Assembly (NCBI RefSeq): GCF_030409225.1
Contig: NZ_JAUFPK010000007.1
Coordinates: forward strand, 1 to 64,000
Source of the DNA: Aquisalimonas lutea
Lineage (GTDB): Bacteria > Pseudomonadota > Gammaproteobacteria > Nitrococcales > Aquisalimonadaceae
Length of the DNA stretch: 64,000 nucleotides
Direction: 5' to 3'
Below, one piece after another: positions 43,344-54,099 of the stretch. A program made the translations under genes and the position numbers. The stretch's first letter is position 1; the number at the start of each line of letters is the position of its first letter. A model generated the notes under the pieces. The model searched no databases and was not told the origin of the DNA. It worked only from the letters and a program-made list of their open reading frames with translations.

Positions 43344-43439
43344 GACCGTGTCTCGTGCCTGTCCGTCGGGGCAGCGTCCATGGCTGCCGGCCATCGGCGG
43401 GTGGGCCCGCCTGGGCCGGAGTTTACGCAGGGCCGCCGG

Positions 43440-43522
43440 CCGTGTCAGGTGAATGTCCGTTGCATTCTATCGCTTTCCGATTTTCCTTTACACCAAAAAT
43501 ATTGTTATCTAAAGTTAATCAC
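43440..43522. promoter_or_regulatory. AT-rich divergent promoter of the 2-aminobenzoate island
   Basis: This is the only AT-rich stretch between marR and the SDR gene and is likely to hold both promoters and the MarR operator. TTTACA followed by TATCTA 13 bases later is too close for a standard promoter, and I could not define one clear palindrome; GTTATC and GTTAATC at 43504-43520 may be half-sites. Confidence 0.4.
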
Positions 43523-43544
43523 GAGACAGGCTCGGAGAGCGGCA

Positions 43545-44324
43545 ATGACGGCTCGGGCAGCACACGCAATCGTTACCGGAGCGGGGCGCGGTATCGGCGC
43601 CGCCATCGCCGCCCGCCTGGCCGCGGAGGGCTTTGCCGTGCACCTGGCGGGACGCACCGCGGCCGCCCTGGAGGCGCAGGCCGCCGAGCTTCGCGCCGGC
43701 GGGCATGCCGAGGTGCACTGCCACGCCCTGGACGTCACCGATGCCGCGCAGGTCGAGCAGTTGTTCACGCGCCTCGACGCGCTCTGCGCAGCCCCCGCCG
43801 TGGTCGTGAACAACGCCGGCATCTCCGGCAGCGTCCCCTTTCACCGGATGGAGCATGCCCACTGGCAGTCGATGTTCTCGGTCAACGTCGACGGTGTCTT
43901 CCACGTGTGCCGGGCCGCCGTGCCGCGGATGCGCGAGGCCGGGTACGGCCGCATCGTCAACGTCGCCTCCACGGCCGGCCTCAAGGGCTACGCCTACGTG
44001 GCCGCCTATGTCTCGGCCAAGCACGCCGTGATCGGGCTCACCCGCGCCCTGGCGCTCGAGTGCGCCCGCTCCGGCATCACCGTCAACGCCGTGTGCCCCG
44101 GGTTCGCGGACACGGACATGACCGCGGAGACGGTGCGCAACATTGTCGACAAGACCGGGCGCACGGAGTCGGAAGCACTGGCGGAGCTCACCGCCGGCAA
44201 CCCCCAGGGGCGGCTCGTCCAGCCCGGGGAAGTCGCCGATGCCGTGGCCTGGCTGGCCGGCGAGGGGGCGGGCGCCGTCACCGGCCAGTCCATCGCCGTG
44301 GCCGGCGGCGAGGTGACGCCGTGA
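43545..44324 (+). CDS. SDR family dehydrogenase (probable 3-hydroxyacyl-CoA dehydrogenase)
   Basis: A 259-residue short-chain dehydrogenase with the nucleotide motif TGAGRGIG (residues 10-17), NNAG, catalytic Ser in NVASTAGLKGY and Tyr-x3-Lys in YVSAK. It lacks an N-terminal extension. In the island it most likely oxidises the 3-hydroxyacyl-CoA made after hydration of the cyclic enoyl-CoA. The start 43545 has GGAGA eight bases upstream; the longer frame to 43329 covers the promoter and is not coding. Confidence 0.9.
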   Translation: MTARAAHAIVTGAGRGIGAAIAARLAAEGFAVHLAGRTAAALEAQAAELRAGGHAEVHCHALDVTDAAQVEQLFTRLDALCAAPAVVVNNAGISGSVPFHRMEHAHWQSMFSVNVDGVFHVCRAAVPRMREAGYGRIVNVASTAGLKGYAYVAAYVSAKHAVIGLTRALALECARSGITVNAVCPGFADTDMTAETVRNIVDKTGRTESEALAELTAGNPQGRLVQPGEVADAVAWLAGEGAGAVTGQSIAVAGGEVTP

Positions 44325-44372
44325 GTGCCGCAGTGCGCCGCGGCCGCTGATGCGCAAACGAGGAGACGAAGG

Positions 44373-45194
44373 ATGAAGGCAGCCGATTTCCGCCCGGAGC
44401 ACTTCCAGTGGCAGGTCACGGACCGGGTGGCCACCGTGACGCTGAACCGGCCGGAGCGGAAGAACCCGCTGACGCTGGACAGCTACGCCGAGCTGCGGGA
44501 CACGTTCCGCCAGCTGCCGTACTGCGACGACGTCAAGGCGGTGGTCGTCACCGGCGCCGGGGGCAACTTCTGCTCGGGCGGCGACGTCCACGAGATCATC
44601 GGGCCGCTGGTGGAGATGCGTCGCCGGGGCCGCATGGACGACCTGCTGGCGTTCACGCGCATGACCGGCGACCTGGTCAAGGCCATGCGGCACTGCCCGC
44701 AGCCGGTGATCGCCGCCATCGACGGCGTCTGCGCCGGCGCCGGCGCCTGCATCGCCATGGCGTCCGACATCCGCTACGGCACGCCGGAGAGCAAGGTGGC
44801 CTTCCTGTTCAGCCGCGTGGGGCTTGCGGGCTGCGACATGGGCGCCTGCTCCATGCTGCCGCGGATCATCGGCCAGGGGCGCGCGGCGGAAGTGCTCTAC
44901 ACCGGCCGCTCGATCACCGCGGAGGAGGCCGAGCGCTGGGGCCTGTACAACCGCATCGTCGCCGCGGACGACCTGGGGCGGGAGGCAGCGGAGTTCGCCC
45001 GTGGTCTGGCGCACGGGCCCAGCTTCGCCCACGCCATGACCAAGAAGACCCTCCACCAGGAGTGGAGCATGGGCGTGGACGAGGCCATCGAGGCCGAGGC
45101 CCAGGCGCAGGCGATCTGCATGCAGAGCGCGGATTTCGAGCGCGCCTACGAGGCGTTCATCAACAAGCAGCGGCCGGCGTTCGAGGGCAACTGA
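44373..45194 (+). CDS. Enoyl-CoA hydratase/isomerase family protein
   Basis: A 273-residue crotonase-fold protein. Oxyanion-hole segments are [12 protein letters not shown] and [19 protein letters not shown]; the second catalytic region, [22 protein letters not shown], has a Cys-Asp in place of the usual Glu, a known variation in ring-handling members. AGGAGACGAAGG precedes the ATG. It follows SDR by 48 bases and the acyl-CoA dehydrogenase begins one base after its stop, so it is one operon for beta-oxidation-like ring cleavage. Confidence 0.9.
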   Translation: MKAADFRPEHFQWQVTDRVATVTLNRPERKNPLTLDSYAELRDTFRQLPYCDDVKAVVVTGAGGNFCSGGDVHEIIGPLVEMRRRGRMDDLLAFTRMTGDLVKAMRHCPQPVIAAIDGVCAGAGACIAMASDIRYGTPESKVAFLFSRVGLAGCDMGACSMLPRIIGQGRAAEVLYTGRSITAEEAERWGLYNRIVAADDLGREAAEFARGLAHGPSFAHAMTKKTLHQEWSMGVDEAIEAEAQAQAICMQSADFERAYEAFINKQRPAFEGN

Positions 45195-45195
45195 C

Positions 45196-46365
45196 ATGGC
45201 GGACCGCAGCTTCCTGGAATGGCCGTTCTTCGATGACCGCCACCGTGCCCTGGCGGCACGGCTGGAGGCCGTTGCCGACGAGCTGGCGGAGCTGGAGCAC
45301 GACGGCTCGCTGGACATGGACGCGATCTGCCGTGCGGTGGTCGCCCGCCTGGGCGCGGAAGGGCTGCTGGATTACGCCGTCAGCACCGACCCGCAGCGGC
45401 CCCTGGACGTCCGCAGCATCTGCCTGGCCCGGGAGATCCTCGGCTACCGCTTCGGCCTGGCCGATTTCGCCTTCGCCATGCAGGGGCTGGGGTCGGGCCC
45501 CATCGCCATGTTCGGCACCGACGCCCAGCGCGCCCGCTATCTGCCGGGGGTGCAGCGGGGCGAGCGCATCGCCGCCCTGGCCATGTCGGAGCCCGGCGCC
45601 GGCTCCGACTTCGCGGCGCTCACCACCACCGCCAGGCGCGACGGCGACGCCTGGGTGCTCGACGGCACCAAGACGTGGATCTCCAACGCCGGCATCGCCG
45701 ATCAGTACACGGTCTTCGCCAAGACGGATATGGATGCCGGGGCCCGGGGGATCTCGGCGTTCATCGTGGAGGCGGACGACCCCGGCTTCCGGGTGAGCGA
45801 GCGTATCGACGTCATCGCCCCGCACCCGCTGGGAACGCTGGTCCTGGACGAGTGCCGGATCCCCGCCGACCGGATCCTGGGCGCCCCGGGGGACGGCTTC
45901 AAGGCGGCCATGAGCAACCTGGACATCTTTCGCTCGTCGGTGGGGGCGGCGGCCCTGGGGTTCGCCCGGCGGGCGCTGGACGAGGCGCTGGCGCACAGCG
46001 ACGGGCGGGAGCTGTTCGGCGGCCGCCTGTCCGACTTCCAGCTGACCCAGGAGAAGGTGGGCGACATGGCCATGGAGATCGACGCCATGGCCCTGCTCGT
46101 CTACCGCGCCGCGTGGGTCAAGGACGTCCAGCAACGGCGCGTGACCCGCGAGGCATCCATGGCCAAGACCTACGCCACGGAGGCGGCCCAGCAGATCATC
46201 GACCGCGCCGTCCAGCTCCACGGTGCCCTGGGCACCGTCGCCGGCAACAAGGTCGAGGAGCTCTACCGGGAGATCCGTGCCCTGCGGATCTACGAGGGCA
46301 CCACCGAGGTGAACAAGCTGGTTATTGCGGCACAGACATACAAGGCGCACCGCGAAGGCGCCTGA
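45196..46365 (+). CDS. Acyl-CoA dehydrogenase family protein
   Basis: A 389-residue flavoprotein of the acyl-CoA dehydrogenase family: [16 protein letters not shown] and [25 protein letters not shown] bind FAD and substrate, and the C-terminal [14 protein letters not shown] carries the site used by many members for the catalytic Glu. It would introduce a double bond into the reduced ring of the CoA thioester. One base separates it from the hydratase gene. Confidence 0.92.
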   Translation: MADRSFLEWPFFDDRHRALAARLEAVADELAELEHDGSLDMDAICRAVVARLGAEGLLDYAVSTDPQRPLDVRSICLAREILGYRFGLADFAFAMQGLGSGPIAMFGTDAQRARYLPGVQRGERIAALAMSEPGAGSDFAALTTTARRDGDAWVLDGTKTWISNAGIADQYTVFAKTDMDAGARGISAFIVEADDPGFRVSERIDVIAPHPLGTLVLDECRIPADRILGAPGDGFKAAMSNLDIFRSSVGAAALGFARRALDEALAHSDGRELFGGRLSDFQLTQEKVGDMAMEIDAMALLVYRAAWVKDVQQRRVTREASMAKTYATEAAQQIIDRAVQLHGALGTVAGNKVEELYREIRALRIYEGTTEVNKLVIAAQTYKAHREGA

Positions 46366-46406
46366 GACGCCGGCCATCCGGCGAAGGCTTGGGGGAGGAG
46401 AGAGTC

Positions 46407-48056
46407 ATGACGGGTTTCAGCGCCCACGTTGACCGGTTTACCGAGACGCATCTGCCGCCGCGGGAGGCGTGGCCCGACATGCGCTACGACACGCTGCCGG
46501 AGCTGCGCGACATCCCCGAGCAGGTGAACTGCGCGGTGCTGCTGGACCGCCAGGCCGAGCAACGTGGCGACCGCCCGGCGCTGCACTACAACGGCACCAC
46601 CTGGAGCTACGCCGAGCTGCGCGAGCAGGCCGACCGCATCGCCCACGTCCTGGTGGACGATCTCGGTGTTCAGCCGGGCAACCGCGTCCTGCTGCGGGCG
46701 CCCAACAACCCCATGATGGTGGCGGCCTGGTTCGCGGTGATGAAGGCCGGCGCCGTGGCGGTGGCGACCATGCCCCTGTTGCGCGCCCGCGAGCTCCAGC
46801 CGGTGTGCGAGCGCGCGCGGATCGAGGTGGCGCTGTGCGACCACCGCCTGCGCGACGACCTGGAGCAGGTCATGGCGACCTCGCCTCTGTCCCGGGCGCT
46901 GTATTTCTACGGCGGCGACGCCGCGGACAGCCTGGAAGCGCGCATTGCGGACAAGCCGGCCCGCTTCGGGACCGTGGCCACCGCCGCCACGGATACCTGC
47001 CTGATCGCCTTCACCTCCGGGACCACCGGCACGCCCAAGGGATGCATGCATTTCCACCGGGACGTCATCGCCATCGCCGAGACGTTCGGGCGCCACGTGC
47101 TGCGGCCGGGCCCGGACGACGTGTTCGCCGGCAGCCCGCCGCTGGCGTTTACCTTCGGTCTCGGGGCCCTGGTGGTGTTTCCCTTCTGGGCCGGCGCGAG
47201 CACGGTGCTGGTGGAGCGCTATACCCCGGAGACGACGCTGGAGACGGTCCAGAAGCACGGGGTGACCACGCTGTTCACGGCGCCGACGGCCTACCGCGGC
47301 ATGGTGGACCGGGTGTCCGACTACGATCTCTCCAGCCTGCACACCTGCGTCTCCGCCGGGGAGACGCTGCCGCGGCCCACCTGGGACGACTGGTACCGGG
47401 CGACGGGCGTGAAGATCATCGACGGCATCGGCTCCACGGAGATGCTGCACATCTTCATCGGCTCGTCCGGCGATGCCATCCGGCCGGGCTCCACCGGGCG
47501 TCCGGTGCCCGGCTACGAGGCCCGGGTGCTGGACAAGCACGGGCGCGAGGTGCCGGCCGGCACCGTGGGCAATCTCGCCGTCCGCGGGCCCACGGGCTGC
47601 CGCTACCTGGACGATCCCGACCGGCAGGCGGGCTACGTGCGCGACGGCTGGAACTGGACCGGGGACGCCTACAGCCGCGACGAGGACGGCTACTTCTGGT
47701 ACGCCTCGCGCACCGACGACCTGATCGTCAGCGGCGGCTACAACATCTCGGGGCCGGAGGTGGAGCGTGCGCTTCTGGAGCATCCCGCCGTGCACGAGTG
47801 TGCCGTGGTCGGGCTTGCCGACCAGGAGCGCGGCCAGCGCGTGACCGCGTTCGTGGTCCTGCGGGACGAGTACGATGCCACGGGCGAGGTGGCGCGCAGC
47901 CTGCAGGAGCACGTCAAGGCATCCCTGGCCCCGTACAAGTATCCGCGCACGGTGGAATTCCTGGATGACCTGCCGCGCACGGCCACCGGCAAGATCCAGC
48001 GCTTCCGGCTGCGCGAGCTCGGGACGGGCGGCGGGCCCGGGGCGATTGCGGACTAA
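46407..48056 (+). CDS. 2-aminobenzoate-CoA ligase (benzoate-CoA ligase family)
   Basis: A 549-residue adenylate-forming ligase of the benzoate-CoA ligase family. P-loop [16 protein letters not shown] (about residue 198), acceptor region [14 protein letters not shown], hinge YWNTGD-like [21 protein letters not shown] and the C-terminal catalytic Lys in TATGKIQRF. Neighbouring 2-aminobenzoyl-CoA monooxygenase indicates anthranilate as substrate; benzoate or salicylate are alternatives. GGGGGAGGAG lies before the ATG at 46407. Confidence 0.88.
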   Translation: MTGFSAHVDRFTETHLPPREAWPDMRYDTLPELRDIPEQVNCAVLLDRQAEQRGDRPALHYNGTTWSYAELREQADRIAHVLVDDLGVQPGNRVLLRAPNNPMMVAAWFAVMKAGAVAVATMPLLRARELQPVCERARIEVALCDHRLRDDLEQVMATSPLSRALYFYGGDAADSLEARIADKPARFGTVATAATDTCLIAFTSGTTGTPKGCMHFHRDVIAIAETFGRHVLRPGPDDVFAGSPPLAFTFGLGALVVFPFWAGASTVLVERYTPETTLETVQKHGVTTLFTAPTAYRGMVDRVSDYDLSSLHTCVSAGETLPRPTWDDWYRATGVKIIDGIGSTEMLHIFIGSSGDAIRPGSTGRPVPGYEARVLDKHGREVPAGTVGNLAVRGPTGCRYLDDPDRQAGYVRDGWNWTGDAYSRDEDGYFWYASRTDDLIVSGGYNISGPEVERALLEHPAVHECAVVGLADQERGQRVTAFVVLRDEYDATGEVARSLQEHVKASLAPYKYPRTVEFLDDLPRTATGKIQRFRLRELGTGGGPGAIAD

Positions 48057-48074
48057 CCGACGAGGAGACGTATC

Positions 48075-48485
48075 ATGGTCGAGATTGTGCAGCCCCAGGG
48101 ATGGCCAAGGCCGCGCGGCTACTCCAACGGCACCACGGCGGAAGGGCGGATGGTGTTCGTCGGCGGGCAGGTGGGCTGGACCGAGGAGATGCAGTTCGAG
48201 GCGCGGGATTTCGTCGGCCAGGTCCACCAGGCCCTGCGCAACACCGCCGCGGTGCTGCATGCCGCCGGCGCCCGGCCGGAGCACGTGGTGCGCATGACGT
48301 GGTTCGTCACCGACAAGCGCGAGTACCTGGACAACGCCGCCGCCATGGGGCAGGTCTATCGCGACGTCATGGGCAAGCACTTTCCCGCCATGTCCCTGGT
48401 CCAGGTGGCCGACCTGGTCGAGGACGACGCCAAGGTGGAGATCGAGACCACGGCGGTGGTGCCGCGCGAGGAGACGGGGCCATGA
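48075..48485 (+). CDS. RidA family enamine/imine deaminase
   Basis: A 136-residue RidA/YjgF-family protein: [47 protein letters not shown], and [27 protein letters not shown]. The conserved Arg of the RidA active site would be in the HVVRMTW or adjacent segment. RidA proteins hydrolyse reactive enamines and imines; here the pathway product is itself an enamine, which makes a direct catabolic role attractive. It overlaps the monooxygenase gene by four bases. Confidence 0.9.
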   Translation: MVEIVQPQGWPRPRGYSNGTTAEGRMVFVGGQVGWTEEMQFEARDFVGQVHQALRNTAAVLHAAGARPEHVVRMTWFVTDKREYLDNAAAMGQVYRDVMGKHFPAMSLVQVADLVEDDAKVEIETTAVVPREETGP

Positions 48486-50920
48486 GGATCCGCATTGTCG
48501 GCAGCGGGCCGGCGGGCCTGTATTTCGCCATCCTGATGAAGAAGCAGGATCCGGACGCGGACATCCAGGTCTTCGAGCGCAACCGGGCCGACGACACCTT
48601 CGGCTTCGGCGTGGTGTTCTCCGACGAGACCCTGGGCGAGTTCCTCGACTACGACGAGCCCAGCTACCGCGCCATCACCGAGCGCTTCGCCTACTGGGAC
48701 GAGATCGACGTCCACGTCGGCGGCGAGTGCATCCGCTCCGGGGGCCACGGGTTCTGCGGCATCGCCCGCCGGGAGCTGCTCATGGTGCTGCAGCAGCGCG
48801 CCCGCGAGCTCGGCGTGATCATGCACTTCGGCACCGAGGTGGCGAGCCTGGAGACGCTCGCCGACGCCGACGTCATCATCGGCGCCGACGGCATCAACTC
48901 CCTGGTGCGCGAGACCTACCGCGAGCATTTCCGCCCCAGCGTCGACGTGCGCCCGAACAAGTTCGTTTGGCTGGGCACCACCAAGCCGCTGGATACCTTC
49001 ACCTTCATCTTCCGGCAGACGGACTACGGCCTGTTCCAGGTCCACGCCTACCGCTACAACGACGAGCTGACCACCTGGATCGTCGAGACCACCAACGATA
49101 CCTGGCAGCGGGCCGGCCTGGACGATGCCACCGAGGAAGAGACCGTCGCCTTCTGCGAGGAGCTGTTCGCCGACTTCCTGGACGGGCACCCGCTGGTGAC
49201 CAACCGCTCGATCTGGCGCAACTTCCCCACCATCAAGTGCGAGCGCTGGGTCCACGACAACGTCGTGCTCATCGGCGACGCGGTGCACACCGCCCATTTC
49301 TCCATCGGCTCCGGTACCAAGCTCGCCATGGAGGACGCCATCCACCTGCTGGAGGCCTTCCGGGCGTATGCGGACGACCCGCGGGCCGCGCTGCAGGCGT
49401 TCGAGCAGGGGCGCCAGGAGGAGGTCTCCAAGCTGCAGCACGCCGCCCAGGTGAGCCTGGAGTGGTTCGAGCACACGCCGCGCTACCAGCACATGGACCC
49501 GCTGCAGATCGCGTTCAGCCTGCTGTCGCGTTCCAAGCGCATCACCTACGACAACCTGCGCCTGCGCGACAACGCCTTCGTCGACCGGGTGGACCGCTGG
49601 TTCGCCGACCGCGTCCGGCGCGATCTCGGCTTCGCGGTGGCGACCGAGGACCCGGTGCCGCCGATGTTCCAGCCGTTCCGGCTGCGCGACATGGAGCTGG
49701 CCAACCGCGTCGTGGTCTCGCCCATGTGCCAGTACTCCGCCAGTGACGGCTACCCCAACGACTGGACGTTCCAGCATCTCACCAGCCGCGCCATCGGCGG
49801 CGCCGGCCTGGTGTTCACGGAGATGACGGACATCTCCGAGGAGGGGCGCATCACGCCGGCGTGCACGGGCATTTACTGCGACGGGCACGTGGCCGCCTGG
49901 CGCCGGATCACCGATTTCGTCCACCGGCACACGCGGGCGAAGATCTGCCTGCAGATCGCCCACGCCGGCCCCAAGGCGTCCACCTGCCTGCCGTGGCAGG
50001 GCAAGGGCATGGACTACCCGCTGCCCGAGGGCAACTGGCCGATCATGGCCGCCTCCGCCGTGCCGTACCGGGAGGAAAGCCAGGTGCCGCGGGCCATGGA
50101 CCGGGACGACATGGACAAGGTCGTGGCCGACTTCGTCGCCGCGGCCCGGCGCGCCGAGCAGGCCGGCTTCGACATGATCGAGATCCACATGGCCCACGGC
50201 TACCTGCTGTCGAGCTTCATCACGCCGCTGATGAACCGCCGCGACGACGAATACGGCGGCGGCATCGACAATCGCATGCGCTTCCCGCTGGAGGTGTTCG
50301 CTGCCGTGCGGGCGGTGTGGCCGCAGCACAAGCCCATCTCCGTGCGCATCTCGGCGACGGACTGGATGGAGGATATCGGCGTCACCGGCGATGACGCGGT
50401 GCGCATGGCGCAGATGCTCCGGGAGCACGGCGTCGACATCGTCGATGTCTCCGCCGGGCAGACCTCCACCGAGGCGCGGCCGGTGTACGGACGCATGTTC
50501 CAGACGCCGTTCGCCGACCAGGTGCGCCAGGAGGCCGGCACCGCTACCATCGCCGTGGGCAACATCACCACCGCCGATCAGGTGAACACCATCCTGGCGG
50601 CCGGGCGTGCGGATCTGGTGGCGCTGGCCCGCCCGCACCTGGCGGATCCGTACTTTACCCTGCATGCTGCCGCGGAGTACGGGGTCAGCGGGCAGTACTG
50701 GCCGCCCCAGTACGAGGCCGGCAAGTTCCAGGCGGAGGTGCTGGCCCGGCGCAACAACGAGGAGATGGCCGAGCTGCGCGCCGCGGCGCGGCCGGAGAAG
50801 CCGCACGAGGCGCTGGCCCGGCTGGATGCGCGGGCGGCAGGCGAAGACAATGCCTCGTTGCAGTACAGTGATTCGTCCGGCCATCGTCGGACGGTGTCCG
50901 TCACCGGCGATGGTGCATAA
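48482..50920 (+). CDS. 2-aminobenzoyl-CoA monooxygenase/reductase (fused flavoprotein)
   Basis: An 812-residue two-domain flavoenzyme. Residues 1-385 form an aromatic hydroxylase domain with [16 protein letters not shown] (FAD), [12 protein letters not shown] and [26 protein letters not shown]. From about residue 393 an Old Yellow Enzyme domain follows ([59 protein letters not shown]). This fusion is the mark of the Azoarcus enzyme that hydroxylates 2-aminobenzoyl-CoA at C5 and then reduces the ring; annotation pipelines also call it salicylyl-CoA 5-hydroxylase. The frame is open upstream to 48101, but the ATG at 48482, overlapping ridA, is the natural start. Confidence 0.92.
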   Translation: MRIRIVGSGPAGLYFAILMKKQDPDADIQVFERNRADDTFGFGVVFSDETLGEFLDYDEPSYRAITERFAYWDEIDVHVGGECIRSGGHGFCGIARRELLMVLQQRARELGVIMHFGTEVASLETLADADVIIGADGINSLVRETYREHFRPSVDVRPNKFVWLGTTKPLDTFTFIFRQTDYGLFQVHAYRYNDELTTWIVETTNDTWQRAGLDDATEEETVAFCEELFADFLDGHPLVTNRSIWRNFPTIKCERWVHDNVVLIGDAVHTAHFSIGSGTKLAMEDAIHLLEAFRAYADDPRAALQAFEQGRQEEVSKLQHAAQVSLEWFEHTPRYQHMDPLQIAFSLLSRSKRITYDNLRLRDNAFVDRVDRWFADRVRRDLGFAVATEDPVPPMFQPFRLRDMELANRVVVSPMCQYSASDGYPNDWTFQHLTSRAIGGAGLVFTEMTDISEEGRITPACTGIYCDGHVAAWRRITDFVHRHTRAKICLQIAHAGPKASTCLPWQGKGMDYPLPEGNWPIMAASAVPYREESQVPRAMDRDDMDKVVADFVAAARRAEQAGFDMIEIHMAHGYLLSSFITPLMNRRDDEYGGGIDNRMRFPLEVFAAVRAVWPQHKPISVRISATDWMEDIGVTGDDAVRMAQMLREHGVDIVDVSAGQTSTEARPVYGRMFQTPFADQVRQEAGTATIAVGNITTADQVNTILAAGRADLVALARPHLADPYFTLHAAAEYGVSGQYWPPQYEAGKFQAEVLARRNNEEMAELRAAARPEKPHEALARLDARAAGEDNASLQYSDSSGHRRTVSVTGDGA

Positions 50921-50952
50921 CAGCAATAACAGACCAGGAGAAGGAGACCGCC

Positions 50953-52131
50953 ATGAATCGTCTTACAAGAAGTCTCGGCACGATGGCCGTCACGCTCGGG
51001 CTCGGTGTCGCCACGGCGACTGCGGCGGAGCCCGTGAAGATCGGCATGGTTACCACGCTGTCCACCGGGGGCGGGTATCTGGGCGAGGAAGTGCGCGACG
51101 GCTTCCGGCTCGCCATGCAGCAGGAAGGCGGCGATACCCTGGGCGGCGTCCCGGTGGAGCTGATCGTCGAGGATGACGGCCGCAATCCCGGGCAGGGCCG
51201 CCAGATCGCCCAGCGCATGATGCAGAGCGAGGGCGTGCAGATCATGACCGGCAGCATCTTCTCCAACGTGGCCATGGCGGTGATCCCGCAGGTGGTCCGG
51301 GAGGGGGTGGTGTTCATCAGCCCCAATGCCGGCCCGAGCCAGCTGGCCGGGGCCCAGTGCCACGAGAACTATTTCAACGCGGCCTGGCAGAACAACGACC
51401 TGCACTCGGCCATGGGCAAGTACCTGGAGGATGAGGGCTACGACAACGTCTATCTCCTGGCGCCCAACTACCCGGCGGGCCGCGACGCCTTGACCGGGTT
51501 CAAGCGCTACTACGAGGGCAATATCGTCGGCGAGACCTACACGCAGCTGGGGCAGTCGGACTTCGCCGCCGAGATCTCGTCGGTGCGCGAGGCCGACCCG
51601 GACGCCGTGTTCTTCTTCCTGCCCGGCGGCGACGGCGTGAACTTCGTGCGGCAGTTCGACGACGCCGAGCTCACCGACCGCTTCCCGCTGTTCGGCGCGG
51701 CGTTCTCGTTCGACAACACGCTGGTCCAGGCCGTGGGCGATGCGGCAAGGGGCGCGTTCAACACCTCGCAGTGGAGCGCCGACCTGGACAACGAGGCGAA
51801 CCGGCAGTTCGTCGCCGCCTACGAGGAGGAGTACGGCAGCAAGCCCACGCTCTACGCCCACCAGGGCTACGATACGGCCCGGCTGATCGGCAGCGCGCTG
51901 CGGGCGGTGGACGGCGATCTCAGCGACATGGAGGCGTTCCGCGAGGCCCTGCGCGCCGCGGATTTCGACTCCACCCGGGGGGATTTCCGCTTCAATACCA
52001 ACCAGCACCCCATCCAGGACATCTACGTCCGCGAGGTGGTCGAGGGTGACGATGGCAAGCTGACCAACCGCCTGGTCGCCAAGGTCATCGAGGATCACGA
52101 GGACGCATTCGTGGGCGAGTGCCACCTCTGA
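50953..52131 (+). CDS. Branched-chain-type ABC substrate-binding protein, probably aromatic acid
   Basis: A 392-residue periplasmic binding protein of the LivJ type with a signal peptide ending TATAAE. VKIGMVTTLSTGGGYLGEEVRDGFRLAMQQEGG and YDNVYLLAPNYPAGRDALTGFKRYY are typical. Members in aryl-CoA clusters bind benzoate, 4-hydroxybenzoate or 2-aminobenzoate, so this probably captures anthranilate. GGAGAAGGAGA precedes the ATG. Two Cys (in QCHENYF and GECHL) could form a disulfide. Confidence 0.88.
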   Translation: MNRLTRSLGTMAVTLGLGVATATAAEPVKIGMVTTLSTGGGYLGEEVRDGFRLAMQQEGGDTLGGVPVELIVEDDGRNPGQGRQIAQRMMQSEGVQIMTGSIFSNVAMAVIPQVVREGVVFISPNAGPSQLAGAQCHENYFNAAWQNNDLHSAMGKYLEDEGYDNVYLLAPNYPAGRDALTGFKRYYEGNIVGETYTQLGQSDFAAEISSVREADPDAVFFFLPGGDGVNFVRQFDDAELTDRFPLFGAAFSFDNTLVQAVGDAARGAFNTSQWSADLDNEANRQFVAAYEEEYGSKPTLYAHQGYDTARLIGSALRAVDGDLSDMEAFREALRAADFDSTRGDFRFNTNQHPIQDIYVREVVEGDDGKLTNRLVAKVIEDHEDAFVGECHL

Positions 52132-52202
52132 GCGCCGTTTCTGGCTGACGCGCCCCGGTACGGGAGCCCCCGTACCGGGGTCCGGATTGCGCGGGGAAAT
52201 CC

Positions 52203-53117
52203 ATGCTGTTCTTCATCGAGCAGTTGCTGAACGGCTTTCAGCTCGGGGTCACGCTGTTGCTCATGGCCTCGGGCCTGACGCTGATCTTCGGCATCATGCA
52301 CCTGATCAACCTGGCCCACGGGTCGTTGTTCATGATCGGCGCCTTCGTGGGCGCCACGGTCATGGCCTACACCGGCAGCTTCCTGCTGGCGCTCGCGGGG
52401 GGCGTGGCGGCGTCCGGGCTGGTGGGCATGGCGCTGGAGTACACCGTCCTGCGGCGGCTCTACTACCGCGAGCACCTGGACCAGGTGCTGGCGACCTTCG
52501 GCATGATCCTGTTCTTCAACGAGCTGGTGCAGATCGTCTGGGGGCGGCGGCCCCTGGGCGTGGATACGCCGTCGTGGCTTTCCTTCACCGTGGAGATCCT
52601 GCCCGGGGTGGCGTACCCGGCGCACCGGCTGGCCGTGATCGCCGTCGGCCTGCTGGTGATCGTGGGCCTGTTCTTCCTGATCATGCGGACCCGGGTGGGC
52701 ATGTGGATCCGCGCCGGCGCCTCCATCCGCGAGATGATCGGCGCGCTGGGCGTGAACATCAATCTGCTCTACACCCTGGTGTTCGGCCTGGGGGCCTGCC
52801 TGGCCGGCCTGGCGGGGGTGATGGCCTCGCCGTTGATGTCCGTGCAGGCGGGCATGGGGGAGAACATCCTCATCCTGACCTTCGTGGTCATCGTCATCGG
52901 CGGCATCGGCTCACTGCGGGGGGCGGTGGTCGGAGCCGTCCTGGTGGGGGTGGCGGATACCCTGGGCCGGGTCTACTTCCCCGCGCTGTTCCGGCTGTGG
53001 GCCGATCCGGCGACGGCGGACGCCGCCGGGGCATCGCTGGCATCGATGACCATCTATCTCGTCATGGCCGTCGTCCTCGCGGTCCGGCCTCAAGGACTGT
53101 TCCGTGCCCATGCCTGA
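52203..53117 (+). CDS. Branched-chain-type ABC permease (LivH)
   Basis: A 304-residue membrane protein of the LivH family, about eight helices, with LIFGIMHLINLAHGSLFMIGAF near the start and FVVIVIGGIGSLRGAVVGAVLVGVADTLGRVYFP near the end. It follows the binding protein by 71 bases and overlaps livM by eight bases. Confidence 0.93.
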   Translation: MLFFIEQLLNGFQLGVTLLLMASGLTLIFGIMHLINLAHGSLFMIGAFVGATVMAYTGSFLLALAGGVAASGLVGMALEYTVLRRLYYREHLDQVLATFGMILFFNELVQIVWGRRPLGVDTPSWLSFTVEILPGVAYPAHRLAVIAVGLLVIVGLFFLIMRTRVGMWIRAGASIREMIGALGVNINLLYTLVFGLGACLAGLAGVMASPLMSVQAGMGENILILTFVVIVIGGIGSLRGAVVGAVLVGVADTLGRVYFPALFRLWADPATADAAGASLASMTIYLVMAVVLAVRPQGLFRAHA

Positions 53118-54093
53118 GACCAACAAGCGCGCGACGTTTCTCACCCTGGGGGTTCTGGCGTTTCTCGCGATTCTGCCCCCCGTGGCCCTGGCCCTCGACC
53201 GGCCCTACATGGTGACGCTGGCGAACCGCATGCTGGTCTACGCCCTGGCCGCGGTGGCCCTGGATCTCGTCATGGGCTACGGACGCATGGTGAGCTTCGG
53301 CCACGCGGCCTTCCTCGGCCTCGGCGCCTACACCGTGGGTATCCTGCATCACCACGACGTCATGATGACCCCGTTCCTGTTCGGCTGGGCGGGGAGCAAC
53401 GAGGCCCTGCTGGCGTGGCCGCTGGCCATGCTGGTGGCCGCCGGCTACGCCCTGCTGGTGGGTGCCATCTCGCTGCGCACCGGCGGCGTGTACTTCATCA
53501 TGATCACGCTGGCGTTCGCCCAGATGGTGTTCTTCTTCTTCGTCTCGCTGATCGCCTACGGCGGGCGGGACGGCCTGGTGATGTTCTCGCGCAACAGCGT
53601 CGCCGGCACCGACATCCTCGGCAGCCGGGTCGTGCTGTACTACGTCTGCCTGGGCTGTCTCGTGGCGGTGCTGGCCTTCCTGGTCATGGTGGTGCGCTCG
53701 CGCTTCGGGCGCATCATCGAGGGGTGCCGCCAGAACGAGCAGCGCATGCGGGCGCTGGGATACAAGCCCTTTGTCTACAAGCTCACGGCGTTCGTCCTCT
53801 CCGGCGCGCTGGCCGGGCTGGCCGGGGCGCTGCTGGCGAACCACAGCGAGTTCGTCAGCCCGGACTTCCTCAGCTGGGAGAGTTCCGGGCTGCTCATGGT
53901 CATGGTGCTCCTGGGCGGCCTGAGCACCCTGGTGGGGCCGATCTACGGGGCGCTGACCCTGTTCGCCCTGGAAGAGGTCCTGGTGGCCTATACGCCGCAC
54001 TGGCAGCTCGTGCTGGGGCCGGTGCTGATCCTGGCCGTGCTGTTCTTCAAGGGTGGCCTGTACGGCTGGATGACGGGCAAGCGAACGGGGTAG
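53110..54093 (+). CDS. Branched-chain-type ABC permease (LivM)
   Basis: A 327-residue LivM-type permease, about nine helices: ALDLVMGYGRMVSFGHAAFLGLGAYTVGI, ISLRTGGVYFIMITLAFAQMVFFFF, and KLTAFVLSGALAGLAGALLANHSEFVSPDFLSW. The ATG at 53110 is chosen; a GTG at 53104 gives two more residues. Six bases separate it from the livG-type ATPase. Confidence 0.93.
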   Translation: MPETNKRATFLTLGVLAFLAILPPVALALDRPYMVTLANRMLVYALAAVALDLVMGYGRMVSFGHAAFLGLGAYTVGILHHHDVMMTPFLFGWAGSNEALLAWPLAMLVAAGYALLVGAISLRTGGVYFIMITLAFAQMVFFFFVSLIAYGGRDGLVMFSRNSVAGTDILGSRVVLYYVCLGCLVAVLAFLVMVVRSRFGRIIEGCRQNEQRMRALGYKPFVYKLTAFVLSGALAGLAGALLANHSEFVSPDFLSWESSGLLMVMVLLGGLSTLVGPIYGALTLFALEEVLVAYTPHWQLVLGPVLILAVLFFKGGLYGWMTGKRTG

Positions 54094-54099
54094 CAACGC

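Noticed and set aside
48356-50926. An 856-codon minus-strand ORF opposite the 2-aminobenzoyl-CoA monooxygenase
   Set aside because: Low-complexity His/Gly/Ala/Val/Arg composition typical of antisense translation; the plus strand has a complete two-domain flavoenzyme.
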